A stretch of DNA of 63,971 nucleotides, from NCBI GenBank assembly GCA_019745415.1, contig JAIETF010000027.1:1-63971 (forward strand). The letters are read 5' to 3'. Under the pieces are notes generated by a model. The model saw only the letters and a list, made by a program, of their open reading frames with translations, ran no database searches and was not told where the DNA came from. Positions 34,520-44,274 of this stretch are shown here, piece by piece; the first letter of the stretch is position 1, and each line of letters opens with the position of its first letter. The translations under genes and the position numbers were made by a program. The DNA comes from Candidatus Obscuribacterales bacterium (GTDB lineage Bacteria; Cyanobacteriota; Vampirovibrionia; Obscuribacterales; Obscuribacteraceae).

Positions 34520-34677
34520 AACGATTCTCCTTGCTGAAATTGTAGCGGATGGCGGCTCCCCAAGTCTCGGGCAAGGCATTGCTTGACTTGTTGAATTTGC
34601 CGCCACCCGCCACAGGCAGTTGGAAATGCAGAGTTTGCGAAATGCAATTCTGCAGTCTTTGGGCTTAAGCCCGAGGC

Positions 34678-37329
34678 TTACGTACGAACAGTGCCGGCCA
34701 CGACCGTGGTCAGTGCTTCCGGCTTGAACATGCGGCGTGCATAGTCGTTCACTGCTTCGACGGTGACCTTGCGGTAGCCGGCGGGCAGTTCGTCCATGTA
34801 TCGCGCTCCGCCGTCACCCAGGTAGAAGGTGTAGCGGTTGAGCGTGGAAGCCACGGCCAGCGGATTGTCGAGAGAGACCTGGAAGCCTCCGACGACGTTC
34901 TCGACCCAGCGGTCCAGCTCTTCCTGGCTCACTCCTTCGGCGAGGTAACGCTCGATCTCGGCATTGACCAGCTCGATGGCGCGGTTGACATTGTCGGGAT
35001 GTACGGTCAGTTCGACCATCCATCCGCCATTGCCCAGCAGCGCACCTTCGAAGTGCGAGCTGATGCCATAGGTGAGGCCATGCTTGACCCGAATCGAGAG
35101 TCCGAGTCTTGCTGAGAGGGTGTTTTCGCCGAGCGCATCGTTGGCCAACTTGGCTACGAAGAACTCTTCGGTACCCATGCGCACCGGAGCATAACGACCG
35201 ATGCGGATGTCACAGCTGGTCATCTCGGGTACGAAGACAACGTGCTTGCCGCCGGCGCTCTTCACAGTCTCTTCGGACTGGGGTGGCACCGACATGGCAG
35301 GCGCCTCACCACCCTGCCAGCTGCCCAGAGCCAGTTCCACTGCGTGGAAAGCGGCTTCAGGGGCGACATTGCCGGCGATGGTGATGAGAACCGACTTGGG
35401 TGTGTAGTGAGAAGCATGGAACTGCTTCAGGTCTTCCACCGTGGTGCCGTCCAGGTTGGCGAGCAGGTCTTCCACCTTGAGCTGATGATAAGGAGTGCCC
35501 GCCGCGTAGATGCGCCGCGAGAGCTCGCCGGAAGCCAGGCTGCCGGTGTCGCTCAGCGATTGGCTCAGGTTGCTGCCCAGAAGGGCCTTCACCTGTTCCA
35601 GCTCGCTTTCGGGGAAGAGCGGATTGCGCACGCAGTCGCCCAGAAGAGCGATATAAACGCCGAGGTCTTCGGGAACAACCTTACCGCGACTGCCCACTCG
35701 GAACTCGTCGCAGCTGAAGCTGATCGAAGCCCCCATCTCTTCGAGCATTTCCGCCATCTCGGTGGCAGTGGCGTGCTTAGCACCACGGTTGAGCATCATC
35801 GCCGTGAGAGTGGCGGCGAGAGGCTTGCCATTCGGGCTGTGTGCGTCGCCGCCGAGCATGCTCAGCGAAACGCCGACTGTGCGGGCGCTTTCCATGGGCA
35901 GAACCTGCACCTTCATGCCGTTCGGATAGACCTTGGTGACCGTGGCGCCTTCGTAGGTGAAGGCGCGCGGAGCCTTGTCATCGTTCGATTCGGTTGACGC
36001 CGCCTCGCCGCCGGCTGCTTCGATTGCAGCAGCTTGCGGATGCGGCTCACTCGGCTGGACTGGGTTGAAGGTGCCCACGGTGCGGTTCTTGCGTACGAAG
36101 TACCGCTTCGCTGCTTCTTTCACCATTTCGGCGGTGACCGCCTCGTAACGAGCTGTGTTGTCCAGGAAGTCTTCCCAGTTCCCTGCTGCTTCCGCTTCAC
36201 AGAGTGAGCTGAGGAAGCTCATCTGATTGTCGGTAGCGAAGAGTACGCGCTTGCGGAAAGCCTTCTTGACTCGGCTCAGCTCTTCTTCCGAGACCGGCTC
36301 GTGGGTGAGGCGGTCCATTTCTGCCAGCAGTGCCTTTTCGAGTTCTGCCAGGTCGGCTTCCGGGTGAACGATGGCGCCGGCGCGGAAGAGGAACTCGTCC
36401 TTGAGTTCGTTGCCGCCGGCAAAAGCTTCCACTGCCTTGCCACTCTTGATGAGAGCAGCGTAGAGACGGCTGGCCTTGCTGCTGGAGCCGCCGAGGAGGT
36501 CGGCGATGACGGCGAGCGCGGCGCTATCCGGATGGGTTGTACCGGGCACCCGATAACCGATCAGGACCATGCCCGGCTCGGTGCTGGTGCGCTCGACGCT
36601 GAGGCGACGTTCGCCTTCCTGGGGCGGTTCCACCGTATACATCAGTGGAATCGGAGCCGGGGAAGACGGGATGCTGCCGAAGCTCTCCATGATCATGGCC
36701 AAGGCTTCATCGATGGTGAAGGCGCCGGTGACCATGATGGTGGCATTGTTGGGCCAGTAGAACTGGTCGTAGAAAGCCTGCATCCGCTCCAGGGGCACGT
36801 TCTCGACATCGGAGAGCCAGCCGATGATGGGATGGTGATAGGGGTGAGCGCGGAAAGCACAGGCGCCGAGCTCTTCGTAGAGCACCGAGTAGGGGCTGTT
36901 CTGTCCGCGTTCGAATTCGTTGCGCACCACGGTCATCTCGGAGTCGCGGTCCTCGCGTCGCAACTTGAGGTTGCGCATGCGGTCCGCTTCCATAGCGATG
37001 AGCTGCTTCAGATGCCGGCGGGGCACCTTGGCGAAGTAGTTGGTGCGATCGTAGGAGGTGGTGGCGTTGTAGTCACCGCCCAGAGGCGTGAGAACTTCGG
37101 CGTAGTTGCCGAAGTTTTTGCTGCCCTTGAACATCATGTGCTCGAGGAAGTGCGTGGAGCCGGTGTAACCGACTGCTTCGTTGCGAGAGCCGACATGATA
37201 GACGATCATGACGGTGGCAACGTCGCTTGCCTTGTTGGGGGCAAGCAGCACTTTCAAGCCATTGGCGTCGAGAACGAACTCACTGATTCCTTCGCGTTCT
37301 TTCACGAAGGTGAAACCTTGTTGAGACAT
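34678..37329 (-). CDS. M16 family zinc metallopeptidase, fused two-half form
   Basis: 883 residues. Both halves of a pitrilysin-type chamber are in one chain. The active half (about 1-420) has the inverted zinc motif HFLEH (60-64) and a downstream NEFERG block that gives the third ligand near residue 140. The linker (about 425-450) is Ala/Glu/Ser-rich. The second half (about 455-880) lacks the HxxEH motif, as in other inactive partner halves. It degrades peptides in the 10-70 residue range. No signal peptide was seen. GGAGG precedes the ATG. It lies 112 bp downstream of the S41 protease gene, possibly in the same transcript. Confidence 0.95.
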   Translation of the reverse strand: MSQQGFTFVKEREGISEFVLDANGLKVLLAPNKASDVATVMIVYHVGSRNEAVGYTGSTHFLEHMMFKGSKNFGNYAEVLTPLGGDYNATTSYDRTNYFAKVPRRHLKQLIAMEADRMRNLKLRREDRDSEMTVVRNEFERGQNSPYSVLYEELGACAFRAHPYHHPIIGWLSDVENVPLERMQAFYDQFYWPNNATIMVTGAFTIDEALAMIMESFGSIPSSPAPIPLMYTVEPPQEGERRLSVERTSTEPGMVLIGYRVPGTTHPDSAALAVIADLLGGSSSKASRLYAALIKSGKAVEAFAGGNELKDEFLFRAGAIVHPEADLAELEKALLAEMDRLTHEPVSEEELSRVKKAFRKRVLFATDNQMSFLSSLCEAEAAGNWEDFLDNTARYEAVTAEMVKEAAKRYFVRKNRTVGTFNPVQPSEPHPQAAAIEAAGGEAASTESNDDKAPRAFTYEGATVTKVYPNGMKVQVLPMESARTVGVSLSMLGGDAHSPNGKPLAATLTAMMLNRGAKHATATEMAEMLEEMGASISFSCDEFRVGSRGKVVPEDLGVYIALLGDCVRNPLFPESELEQVKALLGSNLSQSLSDTGSLASGELSRRIYAAGTPYHQLKVEDLLANLDGTTVEDLKQFHASHYTPKSVLITIAGNVAPEAAFHAVELALGSWQGGEAPAMSVPPQSEETVKSAGGKHVVFVPEMTSCDIRIGRYAPVRMGTEEFFVAKLANDALGENTLSARLGLSIRVKHGLTYGISSHFEGALLGNGGWMVELTVHPDNVNRAIELVNAEIERYLAEGVSQEELDRWVENVVGGFQVSLDNPLAVASTLNRYTFYLGDGGARYMDELPAGYRKVTVEAVNDYARRMFKPEALTTVVAGTVRT

Positions 37330-37440
37330 AAAACTCTCCTCCCGACAAGACGAGCGCTTTCTGGCTTGGAACCTAGGTTCGGCCTGAAGGCGCTGCCCTG
37401 TCAGCGTGTTGGTTGTTGGTTGCTGATTAGAAAGAAGTTC

Positions 37441-38862
37441 TTACTGCGAAAGCAGCTCGAGAGCGTACTGCAGCTGGCTGTCGCGGCTGGGGTCGCCCAA
37501 GCGGGGCTTGGGAGAGGTCTTGAGCTCCACCTGATGATGGGGCTCGACACCGAACTTTTCATTGCCGTTGCCGCCGTCCCCGAGCCAAGTGCCGTTGGGG
37601 GTGAAGTAGCGCAGGCTGGTGATGTGCATAGCCGTTCCGTTGGGCATGGGCATGACCACCTGGCCGATTCCCTTGCCGAAGGTGCGTTCCCCCACGACCA
37701 CGGCGCGACCATGGTCCTTGAGAGCGCCGGTGAACATCTCAGAGGCCGAAGCCGACTGTCCGTTCACCAGAATGACGATCTTCTTGCTGGTGCCCAGATG
37801 CGGCGGACGTTCCATCTTCGCTTTTTCCACCTGGTTCGAGCCTTCCACCTCTCGGGTGAGAATGATCTCGTCGCCGTCGACAGAGAAGGTCTGCTTCACG
37901 TGTCCGGCACCAGGATCGCGCTCACGAGTCGAGACGAGAATTCCCTTTTCGATGAACATGCTCATCAATTCGACGCAGACACGCACATCGCCGCCAGGGT
38001 TGTAACGCAGGTCGATGACTACCTTGTCGACCGAGCCCAGGGAAGCCAGAGCTCTGTGCATCTCGCTGGCGGTATCACTCTGAATGAAAGAGTCGAGGCG
38101 GATGTAGCCGACCTTGGTGCCGTTGGGGCTGGTCAGGATCTTGCTCGAGATAGCCTTTGTTTGCACCATGCCGCGCACGATGGTGACGTTGCGTTCACCT
38201 TGGTCGTTACGCACGCGCAGCAGAACTTCGGTGCCGACCTTGCCACGAGCCTTCGAGACGAAGTCTTCGGTGGTGATGTCTTTTGCCGTGGTGCCGTTGA
38301 TCGACAAGACCACATCGCCGTCTTTGATGCCGGCTTTGTGCGAAGGCCCGCCTTCGATAACCTTCAAGACCGGGTAACCGTCCTTGTCGGAGAGCATGAG
38401 GGGGCCTTTGTTCTTGTCGGTGCCGAAGACCAGTTCGCCAGCGTCGTCGACACGTGGCTGCACTTCGATGCCGATGCCGGCGAACTCACCCTTCATCTGG
38501 TCGCGTTCGGCGCGGGTGCCTTTGGCGTCCAGATAGACGGCATAGTGGTCACCGGTGGATTTGAGCATTTCGTTGATGTACTTGACGGCATCGTCCTGGG
38601 TCTTGATCTGTCCGTCGTACTTGTGCTCCCACTTGTCCCAGTCCTTCAGGGTGGCTTCGTCATAGACGTGAGCGCGAGCCTGCTCCCAAGCATTGTGGTA
38701 GAGCTCGACGGGGCTCAGGCTGACGAGCGGGAAGACGAGATAGAGCGAAAGAGCAACTGAGAAGAGAAAGGAGGCCGCGAAGCCCAGACCAATGGTCTGG
38801 AGCAATCGTCCGGCCCGAGAAAGTAGCCGCTTATCCTGCGGCAGGTCAGGTCCGTATTTCAT
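37441..38862 (-). CDS. S41 C-terminal processing peptidase (CtpA type)
   Basis: 473 residues. One N-terminal membrane helix (about 24-47) anchors it to face the periplasm. A PDZ domain follows (about 125-215, with the GIGIEV carboxylate-binding loop). The protease core has DLRYNPGGDV and the catalytic pair Ser372 in NGQSASASE and Lys397 in GERTFGKG. Such enzymes trim or degrade envelope proteins by their C-terminus. AAGG lies eight bases before the ATG. The gene is the first of the 38862-33080 minus-strand peptidase group. Confidence 0.95.
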   Translation of the reverse strand: MKYGPDLPQDKRLLSRAGRLLQTIGLGFAASFLFSVALSLYLVFPLVSLSPVELYHNAWEQARAHVYDEATLKDWDKWEHKYDGQIKTQDDAVKYINEMLKSTGDHYAVYLDAKGTRAERDQMKGEFAGIGIEVQPRVDDAGELVFGTDKNKGPLMLSDKDGYPVLKVIEGGPSHKAGIKDGDVVLSINGTTAKDITTEDFVSKARGKVGTEVLLRVRNDQGERNVTIVRGMVQTKAISSKILTSPNGTKVGYIRLDSFIQSDTASEMHRALASLGSVDKVVIDLRYNPGGDVRVCVELMSMFIEKGILVSTRERDPGAGHVKQTFSVDGDEIILTREVEGSNQVEKAKMERPPHLGTSKKIVILVNGQSASASEMFTGALKDHGRAVVVGERTFGKGIGQVVMPMPNGTAMHITSLRYFTPNGTWLGDGGNGNEKFGVEPHHQVELKTSPKPRLGDPSRDSQLQYALELLSQ

Positions 38863-39460
38863 GGCATTTACCTTGAAACAGCTTCATTGAGCTGAGCCGC
38901 CCCGCGCACGACCTGACTATTTGAGTCCAGGCGCGACGTTCGGAGCGACTTTGATTGTTGAAGACATGCAGCGCCGAGCGAACGGCACCGCGGTGGAGCT
39001 GGCATTACTGCAAGCTGTGTTTATTTCGACGACTAAAAGCTAGGAAGCAGCATTCTGTCTCAGTAGGCTTTGAGTCCCCAGAATCCTTGCGCACAGCTTT
39101 CGCTAGTGCGTAACGCTCCTATATTCCATGGGCTTTTAAAAGAAAATCTCTGGTGCTATATCGTCGAAAAAGAACAAAGGTGATTAAGAACGTACTGAGA
39201 CTATTAACTGACAACTCAGAACTGCAAGTTAAGCTCATTCCATCTTTAGGTCATAGAGTATTTATTAACGAGTTGTCTTAGCCTCGCTACGTCTTGACAA
39301 GCTGGGGTCTCTTGAATCTCTCTCGTCTTTTGAGACGGGTTAGAGCTTCTGAACTCTCATGCTTTGAAGCTTTGCAATTTCGTTGGTGCTTTTAGCGAAG
39401 GCAAACTAGCTGCTAAGCGGTTAGACTGAGTGAAGGTACTGAATGCTGAGGAGAATAATG
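38863..39460. other. Divergent intergenic region between the S41 protease and thioredoxin genes
   Basis: About 600 bases, no supported gene. It includes an imperfect hairpin TTGCGCAC/GTGCGTAA (about 39086-39113), an inverted CTAAGAC heptamer (39275-39281) and a TTGACA hexamer at 39295-39300, without a clear -10 partner. It probably carries both promoters. Confidence 0.45.
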
Positions 39461-39907
39461 ATGTCAAGAAGTTGGCGCTTCGGGTCTTTTGCTCTCGCTC
39501 TTTCTCTGCTTGCTACTGGCAGCGGACTATTCTGGACTGCCGCTATGGCTGAAATTCCAGCTGTAAACGACAAGACTTTCAAGAAAGAAGTGAACGAGTC
39601 GAGAATGCCAGTGCTAGTTGATTTCTATACCAAGTTTTGCGTGCCGTGCAAGAAGATGGCTCCTGTGTTGGAAGATCTCGCCACCGAATATAGTGGCAAG
39701 ATCAAGTTCGTTCGCGTCGATGCCGATGAAGCCGAGAAGACAGCTGCTCTCTATGATGTAGAAATGTACCCTTACCTGGCTTTGTTTTTGCCGGGAGAGA
39801 AAGCACCGCTAGTTGCCGTTGGATACAAGAACCGTGATCAGATTAAGGATTTTCTCGAGCGCTCTTTGAAGACGCAGAAAGCCAAAGCAGAAGCCAAAGG
39901 CAAATAA
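39461..39907 (+). CDS. Periplasmic thioredoxin-fold protein
   Basis: 148 residues. A hydrophobic N-terminus (about 7-28) ending in AMA is a signal peptide. The thioredoxin domain follows with the redox motif CVPC (in KFCVPCKKM), a conserved Asp in the VDFYTKF strand, and a cis-Pro region in EMYPYLALF. The C-terminus is Lys/Ala-rich. It is likely to act in disulfide reduction or thiol repair in the periplasm. Of several ATGs (39443, 39458, 39461) the last has the best spacing from GAGGAG. It converges with folC. Confidence 0.88.
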   Translation: MSRSWRFGSFALALSLLATGSGLFWTAAMAEIPAVNDKTFKKEVNESRMPVLVDFYTKFCVPCKKMAPVLEDLATEYSGKIKFVRVDADEAEKTAALYDVEMYPYLALFLPGEKAPLVAVGYKNRDQIKDFLERSLKTQKAKAEAKGK

Positions 39908-39923
39908 ATGGCTTGAGGAAAGG

Positions 39924-41297
39924 TCAGCTGCTAAATGAGCTGGCTGATTTTTGGGCTGTGTCCTTCAGGACTATGGTGCGAGCTTCCGCCACTACATAAA
40001 GTGAGCCGGTGATGCAGATAATGTCGTCTTCTTGAGCCATGGCCAGGGCCTTTTCTAGGGCCTCGCCTACGCTTGAAGTCGTGAATAAATTGGGATTTTC
40101 TGATTCGAAGACGCTGATTGTATCGATTATCTCAGCTGGATCCATCGATCTTGGATTGTCTGACCGAGTGGCAATGACGGCTTTGCTTATCGGCGAAAGC
40201 TCTTTCCAGATGGCTGAAATATTTTTATCGTTATTTACGCCCACAATAAAAATGCAGTTTTTGGCATTGAAGAAATGCTGTAGGCTCTGCCTGAGAGCCT
40301 GCGCTGACTCATGATTGTGCGCACCGTCGGCAACAATAACCGGCCCTTTTTCCTGCAAAATTTCAAGCCGACCCTTGATCGAGGCTTTTCTTACGCCTGC
40401 CTGGATTTGGGCATCAGTGATGTCAAGTTTGCCCTTGCTGCGCAAAGCCAAAATCGCTGCAACGGCGGTGGCGGCATTGCTCATCTGGTGTGCGCCAAGC
40501 ATGCCTATAGACAGTTCTAGAGACTGTTGCAGACCTTCCATACTGAAAGTCTGTTCGCTGAGGCTATGGCTTAGCGGCTTGAGCTTGAACTTTTTGCCGA
40601 CATCGATTAATTCAGAATCGACTTCGTGACAGCGTCTGCCCACTGCCGTGCGGGCGCCGGCGTCTTTCTGCGGTGCCAAAATTGAAACGCAATGAGGAAC
40701 AATAATTCCTGCTTTGTTAGCAGCAATTTCGGTTTGGGTGCTGCCTAGAATCTCCACATGCTCAAGACTTATGGGGGTAATTATTGCTACTTCTTTGCTG
40801 TCGAAGACATTGGTGACGTCATAGCGTCCACCCAGTCCGACCTCAACCACTTGCCACTCCACCGGCACTTTCCAGGTTTTGACCAGATGAAAGAACAGTG
40901 CCGTCAAGATGCCGAAAGTTGAGATGCTGGCATTGCCGCTTTCACGCTCTGCTTCTACTTGTTTCTCGATTTCGCTTATTCCTCTGGCGAACTCTTCATC
41001 CGAGATAGCCACCAAGTCGAACGCGATGCGCTCTGAATAATCATGAAGATGAGGACTTGTATAGAGGGCGGTGGTCTGCCCGGCTTCTTTCAAAATAGAA
41101 GCAACAAAAGTGCTGGTCGAACCTTTACCTTTCGAGCCGGCGATGTGAATAGTCTTGGTGCCTTTGTGAGGGTCGCCTAGGCGCGCTAGAAGCGATTTCA
41201 TCGAGGGTAGTCCCATAGTGGGACCTCTTGCTCCGAATGTAGCCCTTTCCATGTCTGGAAAAGACTGTATAAATTTCAGGGCGTCCTCGTAAGTCAT
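39924..41297 (-). CDS. folC: Folylpolyglutamate synthase / dihydrofolate synthase
   Basis: 457 residues. Mur-ligase family enzyme that adds glutamate to folates. The N-terminal domain holds the ATP loop GSKGKGSTST, preceded by a helical block, then the TALYTSPHLHDYSERI segment (the T-S-P-H-L motif is typical). The central domain has EVGLGGRYDVTN. The C-terminal domain holds ADGAHNHES and the HFFNAKNCIFIVGVNNDK region. Start ATG at 41297 (a TTG lies two codons upstream). The ribosome binding site is weak. Confidence 0.93.
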   Translation of the reverse strand: MTYEDALKFIQSFPDMERATFGARGPTMGLPSMKSLLARLGDPHKGTKTIHIAGSKGKGSTSTFVASILKEAGQTTALYTSPHLHDYSERIAFDLVAISDEEFARGISEIEKQVEAERESGNASISTFGILTALFFHLVKTWKVPVEWQVVEVGLGGRYDVTNVFDSKEVAIITPISLEHVEILGSTQTEIAANKAGIIVPHCVSILAPQKDAGARTAVGRRCHEVDSELIDVGKKFKLKPLSHSLSEQTFSMEGLQQSLELSIGMLGAHQMSNAATAVAAILALRSKGKLDITDAQIQAGVRKASIKGRLEILQEKGPVIVADGAHNHESAQALRQSLQHFFNAKNCIFIVGVNNDKNISAIWKELSPISKAVIATRSDNPRSMDPAEIIDTISVFESENPNLFTTSSVGEALEKALAMAQEDDIICITGSLYVVAEARTIVLKDTAQKSASSFSS

Positions 41298-41613
41298 TAC
41301 CAATTTAATTTCTTAACCGAATATAAACTGAGAATCTTGAAAACATCCGATCCAACAGCATAGATTCGAGCTGAGTTTTCAGTAGTTTTTTGATTCATCT
41401 TCTTATCTAGTAACTAAACACTATCCGGGCAACTAATACAAGTTCTGAAGAGGTGAGAGTAAAGCTCTCTCGCCCCTGGAAATCCGAGGTAGTGTCACTT
41501 AGATGATTTTCAAGGAAGTCCTGAAAATTTTTCTGCTTCCCTCATAAGCCATCGCCGTCCCGAGCAAAGGTTGCCGGGGGCGTTTCTGTTCTGTGTTTTG
41601 GAAGGATGTTTCT
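41298..41613. other. Intergenic region between folC and the aminotransferase gene
   Basis: About 315 bases between divergent genes. AT-rich upstream of folC; no gene, strong hairpin or recognisable operator seen. It must hold both promoters. Confidence 0.45.
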
Positions 41614-42927
41614 ATGTCCCTCAAATCTATGCTGTCAAGGGTGTCCCATTGGTTTGGCCGCGCTTCTCGCCGGGCAAAGCCTGGGCATCGCCGTTTCTAC
41701 TCGGCTCGTCTTGATCACCTGCCGGTCCCAAAACTGCGCGCCAGCTCTCAGGAGGTTTCTGTTGCGCTTCCCCTAGGAAGTCAAGCGAAGTTCCCGTCTT
41801 TGCTCGATTTGGCTTCGGGTGCTCCGTCGCAGGACACGCCCGAGGTTTTGCGTCGAGCTGCCTGTCGGGCTGTGGAGAGTGGTGAGAATCAGTATGGGCA
41901 GAGCAATGGTGATTTGCCTTTGCGCAGGCTCTATGCTGCCTCTCGTGGTAGTTCTCAGTCGATGTCGCAGTCTGCTATGGCAGAGAACGAGATTACCGTT
42001 GTCGCAGGTACATCTGCCGGTCTCGCTGCCGTCTTGATGAGCGTGCTCGATGCCGGAGACGAAGTCTTGGTCTTCGAGCCTTACTTTGAAGGATACCTTC
42101 AGGCTGTGGCTATGGCCCAAGCGTGCACCGTGCCTGTGCCACTTTCTCAAGGCAAAGGCGGTGACGTCTGGACAATCGATGAGACGACTTTGCGCGCTGC
42201 TCTCACTGAGCGCAGCAAGGTTATTATCGTCAACAGTCCCCACAATCCCACTGGTCGGGTCTTTTCAGCCTCTGAACTGGCGGTGGTGGCTCGGGTGGCT
42301 CGCGAATTCGATTTGCTTGTGGTTTCTGACGAGGTCTACGGTCTCATCACCTTCAACGGGCAGGCGCATATCAGTATGCGTGATTTGCCGGGCATGGCCG
42401 AGCGCACCGTGGTCATCGACGGGATTTCGAAGACTCACAGTGCAAGCGGTTGGCGTGTGGGGCTGGTCTTGGCTCCGCCTGCCATCACCAGTCAATTGCG
42501 TCGCATTGTCGCCGCACTTGGTCTGGCCGCGCCCACACCGCTAATGGTGGCAAGTCGTCTGGCTTACGACCAGTCTACCCTGGATGGGCAAGCGCTGGCT
42601 CGGCAGTTGCAAGAGAATCGTGTTCAGTTGCAAGCCAATGCACAAGTTCTCGAGCAGGCGCTCAGTCAGTCCGGTTTTCACTACCGAAGACCAGAAGGCG
42701 CCACCTATGTATTTGCCTCTCTGCCGACGCTTAAGCTAGAAGAAGGCGGCGATCTCGCTTCCTTTCTCTATGCCTCGTGCGGCATTAAAGCTGCACCCGG
42801 TCAGTCTTGTTTTCAGGGTGAGCAGGGGCGGCATTGGGTACGTCTTTGCATTGCGCGCAGTACCGATGTTATTGCCGAGGCCGCTCGTCGCATCGTTTCG
42901 ATCGAGCTTCCCGGCAAAGGTCTTTAG
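41614..42927 (+). CDS. Class I/II PLP-dependent aminotransferase
   Basis: 437 residues. Fold type I enzyme. Seen: the AGTSAGLAAVL cofactor loop (about 131-141), NSPHNPTGR (207-215) which anchors PLP and substrate, SDEVYG (238-243), Lys273 in DGISKTHS (Schiff-base lysine) and the GWRVG arginine region. Closest in style to aspartate/alanine-type aminotransferases. A 45-residue basic N-terminal extension precedes the fold; it may be disordered. AAGGA lies before the ATG at 41614. It is followed by an unknown gene and an FMN reductase gene, probably one operon. Confidence 0.92.
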   Translation: MSLKSMLSRVSHWFGRASRRAKPGHRRFYSARLDHLPVPKLRASSQEVSVALPLGSQAKFPSLLDLASGAPSQDTPEVLRRAACRAVESGENQYGQSNGDLPLRRLYAASRGSSQSMSQSAMAENEITVVAGTSAGLAAVLMSVLDAGDEVLVFEPYFEGYLQAVAMAQACTVPVPLSQGKGGDVWTIDETTLRAALTERSKVIIVNSPHNPTGRVFSASELAVVARVAREFDLLVVSDEVYGLITFNGQAHISMRDLPGMAERTVVIDGISKTHSASGWRVGLVLAPPAITSQLRRIVAALGLAAPTPLMVASRLAYDQSTLDGQALARQLQENRVQLQANAQVLEQALSQSGFHYRRPEGATYVFASLPTLKLEEGGDLASFLYASCGIKAAPGQSCFQGEQGRHWVRLCIARSTDVIAEAARRIVSIELPGKGL

Positions 42928-42957
42928 TCGTCCATCAAAACCATATAGGAGTGCACT

Positions 42958-43521
42958 ATGTCCAATTCTCAAATGCTGCCTCTCAGCCGCAGTTTTGCTC
43001 TTGGTGTGTCGGAACGTTCGGTTTCGGCTCTGAGACAGCTGCTGCAGGAGCGCGATTCTCTTTTCGCTCGGCTCGAGTCCCTGCGACTTCGTGCCGAAGC
43101 CTCAGGCTCTGCCGAGCTGGATGATCAGAACGAAGATGAAGGTCAGTCTGGTCCGGCGGAGCAGTTGGCTGTCGCCGCCGAGACCAACGACCAGCCCCTT
43201 TCTCTCGCAGAGCAAGTGGCGCTATCCATGGGGCAGTCCCTGCAGGTCTTTGCCGGCACCCACATCGATGCTGCGCTTTCCTGTCTGGCTCACAACAGCC
43301 GTGCTTTCGAAAGCATCAAGGGTGAAGTCGAGCCCTCGCTGGTTGAGCATCTGCTCGATTCGGCCCGGGACGACATTGCCTATGGTCCTCTCATGGGCTT
43401 CTCCGCCGAGGCAGTCGGTATCGCCGATATGTTCATGGTGGAAGAGCACGTGCGGGCTGCCCGTGCCATTCACGAGCGCATTTCGGCGCTGCTCGCCCAG
43501 AGCCAGAGCGAGCAGAAGTAA
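42958..43521 (+). CDS. Hypothetical helical protein
   Basis: 187 residues. The N-terminal helix (about 18-50) has coiled-coil character (Leu/Arg/Glu). An acidic, Gln/Glu-rich linker (about 55-75) precedes a helical domain (about 80-187) with no cysteines or obvious metal-binding motif apart from scattered His and Glu residues. Not recognised. TAGGAG lies seven bases before the ATG. The terminator-like hairpin at 43545 lies between it and the FMN reductase gene. Confidence 0.75.
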   Translation: MSNSQMLPLSRSFALGVSERSVSALRQLLQERDSLFARLESLRLRAEASGSAELDDQNEDEGQSGPAEQLAVAAETNDQPLSLAEQVALSMGQSLQVFAGTHIDAALSCLAHNSRAFESIKGEVEPSLVEHLLDSARDDIAYGPLMGFSAEAVGIADMFMVEEHVRAARAIHERISALLAQSQSEQK

Positions 43522-43544
43522 GAGATTTTCTGCGAATCTGTCCT

Positions 43545-43585
43545 AGGGGCGGCCTGCTCAGCTGAGTGTGCCGCCCCTCGTTTTT
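43545..43585 (+). terminator. Internal terminator or attenuator
   Basis: AGGGGCGGC (43545-43553) pairs with GCCGCCCCT (43570-43578), followed by CGTTTTT. It lies 20 bp before the FMN reductase start, so it may lower expression of that gene. Confidence 0.62.
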
Positions 43586-43597
43586 GGGGAGATAACA

Positions 43598-44191
43598 ATG
43601 ACTTATCTGGTCATCAGTACCAGTCTCAATCCCAATAGCCAGAGCTACATTTTGGCGTTGGAGGCGGTGAAGCGGCTGCAGCAGTATGGCACTGTCGACT
43701 TTGTCGACTTGCGCAAGCTCAAGTTGCCGCATTGCGATGGCGACAAATCGCTCAGCCATCGCAATGTGCAGCGCTTGGCTGCCCGTATCGAAAAGGCGCG
43801 TTGCGTCATTTTGGCCGTGCCAATCTACAACTATGATGTCGGCTCGGTGGTCAAGAATATGGTGGAGCTCACCGGCGACGCCTGGCAGGAGAAGACTGTC
43901 GGTTTTCTTTCTGCCGCCGGCGGCAAGTCGAGTTTCATGGCAGTGGGTGGACTGGCGCTGAGCCTCATTTTCGACTTTCGCTGCCTGCTCATTCCCAACT
44001 TCGTCTACGCCGACCGCAGTTCGTTCCAAAGTGGAGTCCTTGTCGATAAGCGAGCGCTGGCTCGTATGGACGATCTTGTCGATTCGGCCAGGCGTCTTGC
44101 CGGCATGGGTGTCTCTGGGCGTCCGTCGCCGCGTGCAGCTGCACTGGCTGTGATGGCCGCCATGGCTGAGTCTGAACCTAAGGCTTCCTAA
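43598..44191 (+). CDS. NADPH-dependent FMN reductase family protein
   Basis: 197 residues, flavodoxin-like fold. Seen: the STSLNPNSQS phosphate loop for FMN near the N-terminus (about 7-16) and the VPIYNYDVGSVVKNMVE block (about 75-91), which is the family signature. Members reduce flavins, quinones or azo compounds. GGGGAG lies seven bases before the ATG at 43598, inside the tail of the preceding hairpin. Substrate cannot be named. Confidence 0.9.
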   Translation: MTYLVISTSLNPNSQSYILALEAVKRLQQYGTVDFVDLRKLKLPHCDGDKSLSHRNVQRLAARIEKARCVILAVPIYNYDVGSVVKNMVELTGDAWQEKTVGFLSAAGGKSSFMAVGGLALSLIFDFRCLLIPNFVYADRSSFQSGVLVDKRALARMDDLVDSARRLAGMGVSGRPSPRAAALAVMAAMAESEPKAS

Positions 44192-44201
44192 GCTTTTCGA
44201 A

Positions 44202-44240
44202 GAAGGGGAAGAAGGCGCTGGCTTTCTTCCCCTTCTCTTT
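44202..44240 (+). terminator. Terminator after the FMN reductase gene
   Basis: GAAGGGGAAGAA (44202-44213) pairs perfectly with TTCTTCCCCTTC (44224-44235), followed by TCTTT. Confidence 0.68.
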
Positions 44241-44274
44241 AGCTTTTCGCCTTTTTCTTTTCTGCTTACTATTT

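Noticed and set aside
36301..38760. 819-codon plus-strand open frame opposite the M16 and S41 genes
   Set aside because: It covers two clear peptidase genes on the other strand and their junction; it is a codon-bias shadow.
39295..39330. TTGACA as -35 box for the thioredoxin gene
   Set aside because: No acceptable -10 hexamer lies 16-19 bp downstream; recorded only as part of the intergenic description.
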